DNA of 6,759 nt from the NCBI GenBank assembly GCA_008017145.1, contig SSGY01000192.1:1-6759 (forward strand), written 5' to 3'. The DNA is from Neisseriales bacterium (lineage in GTDB: Bacteria; Pseudomonadota; Gammaproteobacteria; Burkholderiales; UBA11063). The position numbers and the translations under genes are program-made. Numbering within the stretch: position 1 is the stretch's first letter; every line of letters starts with the position of its first letter. Below are positions 1-6,705 of the stretch, one piece after another. Under the pieces are notes generated by a model. That model ran no database searches. It had not been told where the DNA came from and saw only the letters and a list, made by a program, of their open reading frames with translations.

Positions 1-637
1 GAATGATCGCTTAGTGATTCAAAATGGTGTTAATAACGGTGTAATCACAGTTCCTCCTGCATTTAAATTTAGAACCGATCTACAATTAGCAGATGGTACA
101 ATGATGAAAAATAGTGGATATGTTCAATTTACGGATACTCGAATTAGCTTGCAAAATGGTGTATGGAATATGCGGGCTTATGTTGATAATACTAACCTGA
201 GAAATCAACTTTTGTCAGGGCAATTTGTTCATATTTATTTAAATGGTGTTACGTATAAAGATTCTTTTGCTATTCCACAAGAGTCAGTATTCCGTGATGA
301 CAAAGGTGCTTTCGTTTATGTGGTAAAAGATGGCAAAATTGCTAAACAACCAATTGTGACAGGTCCTATGACTGGTGAGTTGTGGATTATTAGATCAGGC
401 TTGAGCGATGGCATGCAAGTTGTAACTGCGGGTGGTGTTAAAGTCATGAATGGTGACAAAGTTGTCGTGGATAGCACAGAGGATCAAAGCAAAACTAATC
501 CAAATAATCCTACGATAGCCTCAGCGCCTAAAGCAGTTACTCCTGCCAAAACAAATGCTTCTGCTTATAAAGGTGACGTTAAGAAACGAGCAGTAGTTAT
601 TGAAAGTTCGGCTAATATTTACAATGGTAAGTATTAA
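1..637 (+). CDS. RND efflux membrane-fusion (periplasmic adaptor) protein, 3' part only
   Basis: This is the C-terminal part of a periplasmic adaptor that bridges an RND pump to an outer-membrane channel. The frame is open to the left edge (first full codon at nt 2), so the true start lies outside the window; the GTG at nt 14 is an internal valine. The visible part begins in the beta-barrel domain. It has the family's typical run: a LADGT turn, a GYVQFTDTRIS-type strand followed by WNMRAYVDN, then LLSGQFVHIYL (compare LlPGMfVrv), FAIPQESVF...GAFVYVV (nt 266-325), and GLSDGMQVVTAGG in the membrane-proximal domain. The last ~55 residues are a Pro/Ala/Lys/Asn-rich tail without recognisable family features. 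The RND gene follows after 157 nt on the same strand, which supports a shared operon. The family call rests on remembered AcrA/MexE patterns and is firm; the exact subfamily and substrate are unknown. Confidence 0.9.
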   Translation, partial: NDRLVIQNGVNNGVITVPPAFKFRTDLQLADGTMMKNSGYVQFTDTRISLQNGVWNMRAYVDNTNLRNQLLSGQFVHIYLNGVTYKDSFAIPQESVFRDDKGAFVYVVKDGKIAKQPIVTGPMTGELWIIRSGLSDGMQVVTAGGVKVMNGDKVVVDSTEDQSKTNPNNPTIASAPKAVTPAKTNASAYKGDVKKRAVVIESSANIYNGKY

Positions 638-677
638 TAGACTAGAGGTATTAAATATCAATTAGCTTTATAGTCGT

Positions 678-715
678 ACGATAGTAAGATTGAATGTAAG
701 CAGTCTTACTATTGT
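678..715 (+). repeat. 15-bp hairpin between adaptor and RND genes
   Basis: Arms 678-692 and 701-715 pair over 15 bp around an 8-nt loop (693-700). The core 681-689/704-712 is a perfect 9-bp match (ATAGTAAGA/TCTTACTAT). Pairs 680-713 and 690-703 are G.U on the + strand RNA and would be C-A mismatches on the other strand, so the fold suits a + strand transcript. No T-run follows, so it is not a standard intrinsic terminator. It may be a partial attenuator, an RNase processing site or a stabiliser of the upstream mRNA end; which one is inference. Confidence 0.6.
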
Positions 716-794
716 TGGTGCGAACTTAAAAGCATAGTAGATTAATCTAAAATTATAAGTATTAGTAGTTATCCAGTATAAAGGAATCAGCTAG

Positions 795-3700
795 ATGTTT
801 TGTCGCTTTTTTATCTTAAGACCCGTTTTATCAATGGTAATCTCAATTATTATCACGATTGCAGGTCTGATCTCTATGGCGGTTTCTCCTATTGAGCAAT
901 ACCCCTCTATTGTTCCACCATGTTTGAATATTTCAGTACCTTTCCCTGGTGCTAATTCTGAAACTATTGCCAATGCGGTAGCTGCTCCGATTGAGGATCA
1001 AATGTCCGGGGTGGCTGGAATGATTTATATGCAGTCAGCCAGCCAAAATGGTAGTAATAGTTTATCACTAAACGTTTACTTTCAAACTGGGACTAACTTA
1101 CAATTGGTTGAAGCCGATGCTTTAAATCGGATTAATACTGCAATGCCACAATTGCCAACTCAGGTACAAGCACAGGGTGTAACCATGCGCTTGCAAAACC
1201 CGGATTTGTTTATTGTGACACCATTTTACTCAGATACAGGTAAACCAGATCAATTATTCATAAGTAACTATGTGCAGCGTTACGTTTATCCTTTGGTTGA
1301 ACAAATTCCAGGTGTTGGGGTCGTTTCAATCTTAGGGCAACGCCAGTATGCGATGCGGATTCTGACTGATCCAAATAAGTTAAAGTATTATAACGTAGGT
1401 ATTGGAGATATAAAGAATGCTGTTAATGACCAAAACTGGCCGTATGCGATTGGTTTAAATGCAATGGCACCAATGTCTGGTCCGCAAAAATATAACTTCT
1501 TAATTAATTCAACTGGTTATATGACAGAAGAATCAGAGTTTGAGAATGTTGTAATACGTGCGACAGAGAGTAATGCTCAGGTAGTTAGAATTAAAGATGT
1601 TGCTAAGGTTAAACTGGATGCACAGCAATATATCACATACTTTAAGTCTGTCGTTCGTGACCCTAGCACGCATGAGCTTAAGGTAGTTCCTGCAACTGCT
1701 TTGGCATTATATTTGGTACCAGGCGCTAATCAACTTCAAGTTAAAAAAGATTATATGAATTTATTGGATGAAATTTCTAAGCATATGCCTGATGGAATTA
1801 AGTTTTATAATCACTATGACTCTTCTGAGTTTGTAATTTTATCAGTGGAAGCAGTAGTGTCGACGCTAATTATTGCATTTATTCTAGTGTTTTGTGTAGT
1901 AATGCTATTCATCCAAAATATTAAAGGTACAATTATTCCAGTAATCGCGATTCCAGTTGCTATTATTGGAACATTTGCTGGAACATTTGCACTCGGCTTT
2001 TCAATTAACACACTAACCTTGTTTGGGATGGTGTTGGCAATTGGGATTGTGGTAGATGATGCGATCGTAGTACTGGAAAACGTTGAGCGCTTAATGGCCG
2101 AAGAGGGGTTAAACTCAGTTCAAGCCGCAATTAAAGGAATGGAGCAGGTAGCTGCACCAGTTATCGCCGTTGTTTGTGTGTTAAATGCGGTATTTATTCC
2201 TGTCGCTTTCTTAGGTGGATTCAGTGGTATTTTGATGCAACAGTTTGCGGTTACGATTGCAATTTCGGTATTGCTATCGGGAATCGTTGCGCTTACACTT
2301 ACGCCAACTTTATGTGCAATTTTCTTACGTAATGTAAAGCATGGTGAGAAACACGAATCTAAGTTTAAACCTTTGCAGTGGGTTTATTGGTTTTTTGATA
2401 AATTTAATGCTGGGTTTTTGAAGTTCCAAGAGCTTTATATGACCATAGTAGTTAAAATTATTGATAATGCTAAAAAAGCCATGATAGCGTGGTGCATTGT
2501 AATTTTAGCCGTGATTGTAATGTTTGTCAAGATTCCTACTGGATTAGTTCCTCTGGAAGATATGAGCTATTATTATGATACGATTCATGTTAATTCTGGT
2601 GGATCAATTGACTATAACGTTGATGAAGCCATTTCATTGTCTAAAGATCTAATGAGCCATATTCCAGAATTAGACAGGATTGCAATTTTAGGCGGTAAAG
2701 ATATTGTTGATAATGGTTCGACCAAAACTAATACTTCAACGTTAAGTATTATTTTAAAAGATTACTCTCTGCGTCCAGATGCAGATCAAGATGTTAATGC
2801 AGTAATTAAAAAAACTACCGAACTACAAAGTAAGCATTTGCGAATTACTGGGTTTCCATACAATCAACCACCTATTCGTGGTATGAGTACAACTGGTGGG
2901 GTGACATTTTATCTTCAAGCCGCATTACCAGATGTCGGTACTCCACAGCGAATTCATGATGACGGCGTTAAACTAACAGAATATCTACAAAAAGAATATC
3001 CTCAAGTAGTTGGCAGTGCATTTCAATTATATGATGTTAAAACACCGGAGATTAATGTTAAGGTTGATCCACGTAAAGCATATCTATATGATGTACCTTA
3101 TGCGAATATTTTTAACTCATTGCAGTCAACATTTGGTTTATTTTATATTAACTATTTTACCAAGTGGAATGATTTGTGGTGGGTGCTGGTGCAAAGTGAG
3201 TATCAATACCGTAACAATCCAGAATTGTTAAATGTCGTTTATGCTAAAACTAGTACAGGGAATAGAATGATTCCAGTTGGTAGTTTGGCAACGTTTGAGT
3301 ATACTAACGGTGCAGAACTGGTTACGCGGATGAATGACTATATTGGTAGTCAGATAATTGTCAATCCTAATCCAATTACTCATGCTTCATCTGGTGATGT
3401 TATGAATGTAATTAGAGATGCTGTGCCAAAAGTATTAGGTAAAGATTATTCTATCCAATGGTTTGGTCCTTCCTATATGCAAAATCTCGCAGGTAATCAA
3501 TCAGCTATCGCCTTCTCATTAGGTCTGATAATGGTATTCTTGATTTTGGCGGCATTGTACGAAATGTGGGCTTTACCAATGGCAATCATGATGGCATTAC
3601 CATTTGCGTTGTTAGGTGCTGCATTAACACTCCTGATTTTCCGCATGGAAAATAATATTTACTTCCAGGTTAGTATGCTGACGCTGATCGGGCTTTCGGC

Positions 3701-4001
3701 TAAAAACGCAATTTTGATTGTTGAGTTTGCAATTGAGGCTGTACGTAATGAGAATATGTCTTATCGGACTGCTGCTATTCATGCTGCAAAAGTCCGATTT
3801 AGACCGATCATTATGACCTCAATTGCCTTTATTTTGGGAGCAATACCATTGGCTACGGCAACTGGAGCTGGTGCTAATTCTCAGCATTCGGTGGGTTATG
3901 GTATTATTGGTGGAATGCTTGGGTCAACCTTGATTGCAACTTGTTTCGTGCCATTATTCTTCATTGTGGTGATGAATCTCTCTAAAAAAGAGACTACTTA
4001 A
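795..4001 (+). CDS. HAE1-family RND efflux transporter, AcrB/MexF-like inner-membrane pump
   Basis: This is a proton-driven inner-membrane exporter that takes substrate from the periplasm or membrane and passes it to an adaptor and an outer-membrane channel. It has 1068 aa; AcrB has 1049. The N terminus FFILRPVLSMVIS is the usual FFI.RP start and TM1. Periplasmic loop 1 spans residues ~32-350, TM2 starts near 353, and TM4 carries GIVVDDAIVVLENVER with D421-D422 (AcrB D407/D408). TM7 lies at ~563-580, periplasmic loop 2 at ~582-900, and TM8 starts near 903. TM10 has SAKNAILIVEF with K970 (AcrB K940) and TM11 has RFRPIIMTS with T1008 (AcrB T978), so the proton relay is complete. AAGGA at 781-785 lies 9 nt before the ATG. 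The adaptor gene is upstream; no channel gene follows. Relative to MexF there is a short extra segment at about residues 288-298. Substrate unknown. Confidence 0.96.
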   Translation: MFCRFFILRPVLSMVISIIITIAGLISMAVSPIEQYPSIVPPCLNISVPFPGANSETIANAVAAPIEDQMSGVAGMIYMQSASQNGSNSLSLNVYFQTGTNLQLVEADALNRINTAMPQLPTQVQAQGVTMRLQNPDLFIVTPFYSDTGKPDQLFISNYVQRYVYPLVEQIPGVGVVSILGQRQYAMRILTDPNKLKYYNVGIGDIKNAVNDQNWPYAIGLNAMAPMSGPQKYNFLINSTGYMTEESEFENVVIRATESNAQVVRIKDVAKVKLDAQQYITYFKSVVRDPSTHELKVVPATALALYLVPGANQLQVKKDYMNLLDEISKHMPDGIKFYNHYDSSEFVILSVEAVVSTLIIAFILVFCVVMLFIQNIKGTIIPVIAIPVAIIGTFAGTFALGFSINTLTLFGMVLAIGIVVDDAIVVLENVERLMAEEGLNSVQAAIKGMEQVAAPVIAVVCVLNAVFIPVAFLGGFSGILMQQFAVTIAISVLLSGIVALTLTPTLCAIFLRNVKHGEKHESKFKPLQWVYWFFDKFNAGFLKFQELYMTIVVKIIDNAKKAMIAWCIVILAVIVMFVKIPTGLVPLEDMSYYYDTIHVNSGGSIDYNVDEAISLSKDLMSHIPELDRIAILGGKDIVDNGSTKTNTSTLSIILKDYSLRPDADQDVNAVIKKTTELQSKHLRITGFPYNQPPIRGMSTTGGVTFYLQAALPDVGTPQRIHDDGVKLTEYLQKEYPQVVGSAFQLYDVKTPEINVKVDPRKAYLYDVPYANIFNSLQSTFGLFYINYFTKWNDLWWVLVQSEYQYRNNPELLNVVYAKTSTGNRMIPVGSLATFEYTNGAELVTRMNDYIGSQIIVNPNPITHASSGDVMNVIRDAVPKVLGKDYSIQWFGPSYMQNLAGNQSAIAFSLGLIMVFLILAALYEMWALPMAIMMALPFALLGAALTLLIFRMENNIYFQVSMLTLIGLSAKNAILIVEFAIEAVRNENMSYRTAAIHAAKVRFRPIIMTSIAFILGAIPLATATGAGANSQHSVGYGIIGGMLGSTLIATCFVPLFFIVVMNLSKKETT

Positions 4002-4007
4002 TATGTG

Positions 4008-4110
4008 TACTCAACCTGATTCATCATCCTAGGTCGTTGATTTATTCCTCTCTTACTGCTAGTAGGCTTCGTCATAAATCGCCTACTAGTATTTTGAATT
4101 AGGTTGAGTA
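4008..4110. repeat. 103-bp element with 16-bp inverted repeats and TA ends
   Basis: The left end 4008-4023 (TACTCAACCTGATTCA) is the reverse complement of the right end 4095-4110 (TGAATTAGGTTGAGTA) except at one position, which is a G.U pair on + strand RNA. Both ends begin and finish with TA, as expected for a small non-coding element inserted at a TA dinucleotide (MITE, IS630/mariner-like). The inside holds a second hairpin (4057-4067/4081-4091) and a 7-bp alternative pairing 4039-4045/4074-4080. No ORF is inside. It may instead be only a structured 3' end of the RND mRNA. The inverted repeat is certain; the mobile origin is inference. Confidence 0.5.
4057..4094 (+). terminator. Probable intrinsic terminator after the RND gene
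   Basis: An 11-bp stem pairs 4057-4067 with 4081-4091 around a 13-nt loop; nine pairs (CTAGTAGGC/GCCTACTAG) are perfect Watson-Crick. It is followed by a short, weak T-run (TATTTTG), 56 nt after the RND stop codon. The position fits the end of the adaptor-RND transcript. The T-run is short, so termination may be partial. Confidence 0.5.
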
Positions 4111-4115
4111 TGAAT

Positions 4116-4184
4116 TAAATAGGCTCATATGCATTTGATAGCGTAAAGTTGTTTACCGTTATCGGGTGCCCGTGAGCCTGTTTG
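4116..4184 (+). ncRNA. Near-continuous ~69-nt hairpin in the leader of the TPR gene
   Basis: The left side 4116-4147 pairs with 4152-4184 around the 4-nt loop GTTG. The outer stem 4116-4128/4172-4184 contains a perfect AGGCTCA/TGAGCCT match. The inner stem 4131-4147/4152-4169 has one bulged C (4157). Between them is a 2x2 internal loop (4129-4130/4170-4171). Seven pairs are G.U, all valid only on + strand RNA. It ends 24 nt before the ribosome binding site of the TPR gene, so it could be a structured 5' leader, an RNA 3' end or a small RNA. I do not recognise a known riboswitch family in it. The folding is read directly; the function is unknown. Confidence 0.5.
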
Positions 4185-4219
4185 TCTATATTTTCATGAA
4201 GTAACATCAGGAAATTAAA

Positions 4220-5026
4220 ATGAAAAAATTATCACTTTCTTTACTACTTGGCATATGTTCGGTTTCTAGTTTTGCAGCAACTAAGGCGGCAAGTAGTGCA
4301 GTGGCGTTTTCAATTGAGTCAAATCAGGCGTTAACGATTCCATTTTTGGATAGTGCGTGGTCAAATCGTGAAAATCTGAATAATCAAAAAATAATTGCTG
4401 AGTATCTGAATACTAATCCAGAAGTTAGTAAAGATTATGAAATAGCATGGAAAACTGCTCGCTTGGTTTATTTTATTGGTAATTATGGTTACGGTGAGAA
4501 AAAATTTGTTGGCACTTCCAGTGGTGTTAAATTATTTGACTATGGCGTTAGTGCTGCCAAAATAGCTCGTGAAGTTAAAAGTGATGGTGTCGAAGGTTTG
4601 TATTGGTTTGCGATTGATTTAGGCAGCTATGGTTTAGCTAAAGGTATTATGTCTTCAGCAAGTAATGCTGGCGCTGGTATGGATGCTCTAAAGCAAGTAA
4701 ATGCACTTCAAGCAGACTTTCAATGGTATGGTGGTTCGCGGATTTTAGGTAAATATTATCAAGAGTTACCTGGCCTATTTGGTGGTAGTAATAAAAAAGC
4801 ATTAGAGCTACTAACTACAGCAACTACTAAAGCACCAAACTTTAGGAACAATTGGGTATTTTTAGGTCAGTATTATAACTCGACAGGTGAAGCTGATAAG
4901 GCATTAGATGCATGTCAAAAAGCCTTGCAATTGCCAAATCAAGATGGCAAATACGAGGAAATTCGTTACTCACGAGAAGCACAGGAGTGTGTTGATAAAG
5001 CTAAGGCTAAACTTGGCAAGGATTAA
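4220..5026 (+). CDS. Periplasmic TPR protein, TatT/RMD-like
   Basis: This 268-aa protein starts with a clear Sec signal peptide: MKK, a hydrophobic stretch, then likely cleavage after SSFA (residue 19). LGIC is a poor lipobox because isoleucine precedes the cysteine, so a soluble periplasmic product is more likely than a lipoprotein. Residues ~70-165 are helical repeats with EGLYWFAIDLGSYGLAKG. Residues 169-189 (WYGGSRILGKYYQELPGLFGG) resemble the segment seen in TPR proteins related to the TRAP-associated TatT component and to RMD-like proteins. Residues ~208-240 form a readable TPR (NWVFLGQYYNSTGEADKALDACQKAL). AGGA at 4209-4212 lies 7 nt before the ATG. The gene is alone on its strand between the RND terminator and the convergent dctA terminator, and no TRAP transporter subunits are visible. 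It probably acts as a periplasmic protein- or ligand-binding scaffold. Signal peptide and TPR are firm; the family link is from memory and moderate. Confidence 0.75.
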   Translation: MKKLSLSLLLGICSVSSFAATKAASSAVAFSIESNQALTIPFLDSAWSNRENLNNQKIIAEYLNTNPEVSKDYEIAWKTARLVYFIGNYGYGEKKFVGTSSGVKLFDYGVSAAKIAREVKSDGVEGLYWFAIDLGSYGLAKGIMSSASNAGAGMDALKQVNALQADFQWYGGSRILGKYYQELPGLFGGSNKKALELLTTATTKAPNFRNNWVFLGQYYNSTGEADKALDACQKALQLPNQDGKYEEIRYSREAQECVDKAKAKLGKD

Positions 5027-5047
5027 ATGATTTATTTCTATAATAAA

Positions 5048-5084
5048 GGCTCCGTTATTATATATCGGAGCCATCTGTATTTTT
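5048..5084. terminator. Convergent terminator between the TPR gene and dctA
   Basis: GGCTCCG at 5048-5054 pairs with CGGAGCC at 5066-5072 around an 11-nt AT-only loop. On the - strand the stem is followed at once by TTTATTAT, which suits termination of dctA. On the + strand a TTTTT run (5080-5084) comes 7 nt after the stem, a weaker arrangement for the TPR gene. The 70-nt spacer has room for little else. Confidence 0.75.
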
Positions 5085-5096
5085 AAGTCCACCAGT

Positions 5097-6392
5097 TTAT
5101 TTTTCTACACCATTGCTTAAAGATGCTTTAAATTTCTTCAAGTCAAGACTACGTTCCATTCGCGCTACAATTACTGCTGCCATACTATTGCCTACTAGAT
5201 TGGTGGTGCTACGTAACTCACTCATGATTTTATCAATTCCAAGCAAGATTGCAATTGTAACTACGGGGATCTTACCGTGCATTGCGGCTAATGTACCTGC
5301 CAGTACAATAAATCCAGAACCACTCACTCCTGCAGCACCTTTACTGGTTGCCATTAATACCAGAATCACTGTGATGTACTCTTGTAAGCTCAGATGAATG
5401 TTAAATGCTTGGCATAGAAAAGCAATAACTAATGATAGGTAAATATTGGTTCCATCGAGATTGAAACTATAACCCGCAGGTACGACAATTCCGACTACAG
5501 ATTCATCAACGCCAGAATTTTTTAGTTTTTGCATAATTGGACCTAGAGCACTCTCGCTAGAAGAAGTCGCAAAAACTAAGATGATTTCGTCTTTAATGAA
5601 ATTAAGAAACTGAAATATACTAAATCCAGCTATTTTTGCTACAGTTCCCAATATTACTAAAATAAAGAAGATACACGCACCAATCATTGTTGCAACTAAA
5701 CCAAGCATATGCCAGATTACTGATATTCCAAATTGTCCCAGCATAAATGCCATCGCAGCAAAAGCTGCAATAGGTGAGAACCACATGACGAAGCTTAAAA
5801 TTTTAAATAGCCACCCTTGGATAGCGTGAAGATTATGCATGATTTGTTCACGCCAGCGCTGCGCAAGATAGAAGAGCGCAAATCCCAGACAGATTGCGAT
5901 GAATAAGATTTGTAAGGTATTACCTGTTAAAAATGGATCCCATAAGTTTGATGGAATAGCTGAGAGCATAATATGAACAAAGCTAGTTGCCTCAGCTTGG
6001 TTCTGCGTATATTTTGCTACTAAGCTTGGATCTATACTAGCAACGGATAGATTTAATCCAGTTCCAGGGTGGACAAAATGACCAAAGCTTAAGCCAATTA
6101 TCAAAGCTAAGCTGGAAATTACTTCGAAATAAATGAATGATTTAGCACCAATTGTACCAAGCTGTTTGAGGCTACCCATGCCGATAACACCGCTTAATAC
6201 GGTAAAGAAGATGATAGGTCCAACTAGAATTTTAATAACGTGAATAAATGCATCAATAATTGGCTTACTCTGTTTACCAAGCTCTGGGCTAATAATGCCA
6301 AAAACAATACCGCCACACATAAAGATTAAAACGAAAAACCATAGGCTGAAATACCATTTTCGTTTGGATTTTTGTACCGCAGAATGACTCAT
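5097..6392 (-). CDS. dctA: C4-dicarboxylate/cation symporter DctA (SDF family)
   Basis: This inner-membrane secondary transporter takes up succinate, fumarate or malate with Na+ or H+. Its 431 aa match the family length (E. coli DctA 428) and it aligns end to end in memory. Family landmarks are all present: the serine-rich reentrant loop ATSSSES (276-281), GYSFNLDGT in TM7 with N311 and D313, the second reentrant loop SKGAAGVSGSGF (350-361), and TM8 GIDKIMSELRSTTNLVGN with D387, R394, N398 and N402. R394 sits where GltPh has R397, the residue that holds the distal carboxylate. N402 in place of the GltPh aspartate D405 matches DctA rather than the glutamate carriers. On the - strand, AGGA (complement of 6403-6406) lies 10 nt before the ATG. 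It is convergent with the TPR gene and divergent from the next gene. No dctBD-type regulator is in the window. I found no convincing promoter for it. Confidence 0.94.
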   Translation of the reverse strand: MSHSAVQKSKRKWYFSLWFFVLIFMCGGIVFGIISPELGKQSKPIIDAFIHVIKILVGPIIFFTVLSGVIGMGSLKQLGTIGAKSFIYFEVISSLALIIGLSFGHFVHPGTGLNLSVASIDPSLVAKYTQNQAEATSFVHIMLSAIPSNLWDPFLTGNTLQILFIAICLGFALFYLAQRWREQIMHNLHAIQGWLFKILSFVMWFSPIAAFAAMAFMLGQFGISVIWHMLGLVATMIGACIFFILVILGTVAKIAGFSIFQFLNFIKDEIILVFATSSSESALGPIMQKLKNSGVDESVVGIVVPAGYSFNLDGTNIYLSLVIAFLCQAFNIHLSLQEYITVILVLMATSKGAAGVSGSGFIVLAGTLAAMHGKIPVVTIAILLGIDKIMSELRSTTNLVGNSMAAVIVARMERSLDLKKFKASLSNGVEK

Positions 6393-6458
6393 ATAGTATA
6401 TATCCTAAAATAATAGACTTGGTTAACTAGAGATTACAGATTCAATTACTTTATTACA

Positions 6459-6582
6459 TACTCACAGGATTTGATTCTTGGACGCGAAGTATTGATAAAA
6501 AAAGATGAGGACGTGTACACAGAAGTACACGACGAGTCTTTTTTGAGATACGACAAAGTCCAAGGTTCAAAGACAATGAGTA
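6459..6582. repeat. 124-nt imperfect palindrome with TA ends in the divergent spacer
   Basis: The outer arms 6459-6483 and 6558-6582 pair at most of 25 positions, including TACTCA/TGAGTA at the tips, TTTGA/TCAAA, and TTGGAC/GTCCAA. The centre has A-tract/T-tract pairing (6498-6505/6537-6544) and a 7-bp hairpin CGTGTAC/GTACACG (6512-6518/6525-6531) with loop ACAGAA. The tips are the same six bases as those of the element at 4008-4110. A TA-flanked palindrome without an ORF fits a MITE-like element; it could also be a bidirectional terminator or insulator between two divergent genes. The pairing is seen; the origin is inference. Confidence 0.5.
6498..6544. terminator. Bidirectional terminator-like hairpin inside the palindrome
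   Basis: The GC-containing stem 6512-6518/6525-6531 is flanked by A7 on the left (6497-6503) and T6 on the right (6539-6544), separated by internal-loop bases. Both strands therefore show a stem followed by T-run. The stem is short and the T-run is 7 nt from its base, so strength is doubtful. A terminator here lies between the 5' ends of two divergent genes, where none is expected to end a gene transcript. Confidence 0.35.
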
Positions 6583-6654
6583 TATTGATGTTAGGTGAAA
6601 AAGATTGACCTGTTAGGCGCTTTGTCGATATTTTATCAAATCGTGAACGGTTAA

Positions 6655-6663
6655 TGTTATAAT
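6655..6663 (+). promoter_or_regulatory. Extended -10 promoter for the last gene
   Basis: TGTTATAAT combines a perfect TATAAT (6658-6663) with the TGn extension (6655-6657). No good -35 sits 16-18 nt upstream (TATCAA/ATCAAA region), which an extended -10 can tolerate. Transcription would start near 6670, giving a ~36-nt leader before the ATG at 6706. Confidence 0.6.
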
Positions 6664-6705
6664 CTAGTCGTAGTTAAGAATTATGTTATTCAAAGGAGAG
6701 ATAAT

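Noticed and set aside
720..770. Possible internal promoter before the RND gene (TATAAG near 755-760)
   Set aside because: The -10 is imperfect and no credible -35 is seen, and AT-rich spacers produce such matches often.
3010..3231. 73-codon ORF inside the RND gene in another frame
   Set aside because: The RND frame is continuous and conserved here, so this is an out-of-frame shadow.
4003..4032. Nine-codon ORF starting just after the RND stop (TAATATG)
   Set aside because: It has no ribosome binding site of its own, is very short and lies over the left inverted repeat of the 103-bp element.
4121..4179. tRNA-like end: 7-bp stem AGGCTCA/TGAGCCT closing 59 nt
   Set aside because: It is too short, with no T-loop GTTCGAAT motif, no anticodon arm and no clover-leaf; the inside is one continuous hairpin.
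5113..5397. 94-codon + strand ORF opposite the end of dctA
   Set aside because: It is a shadow of the dctA coding strand; no start signals of its own, while the - strand frame matches DctA throughout.
6407..6458. Possible dctA promoter on the - strand (TATTAT, complement of 6409-6414)
   Set aside because: No -35-like hexamer lies at 16-18 nt; the nearest TTGAAT is 24 nt away, so the match is not above chance in AT-rich sequence.
6625..6639. FNR/CRP-like box TCGAT-N5-ATCAA near the -35 position of the last gene
   Set aside because: An FNR site needs TTGAT-N4-ATCAA; here the spacing is 5 and one half-site base is wrong.
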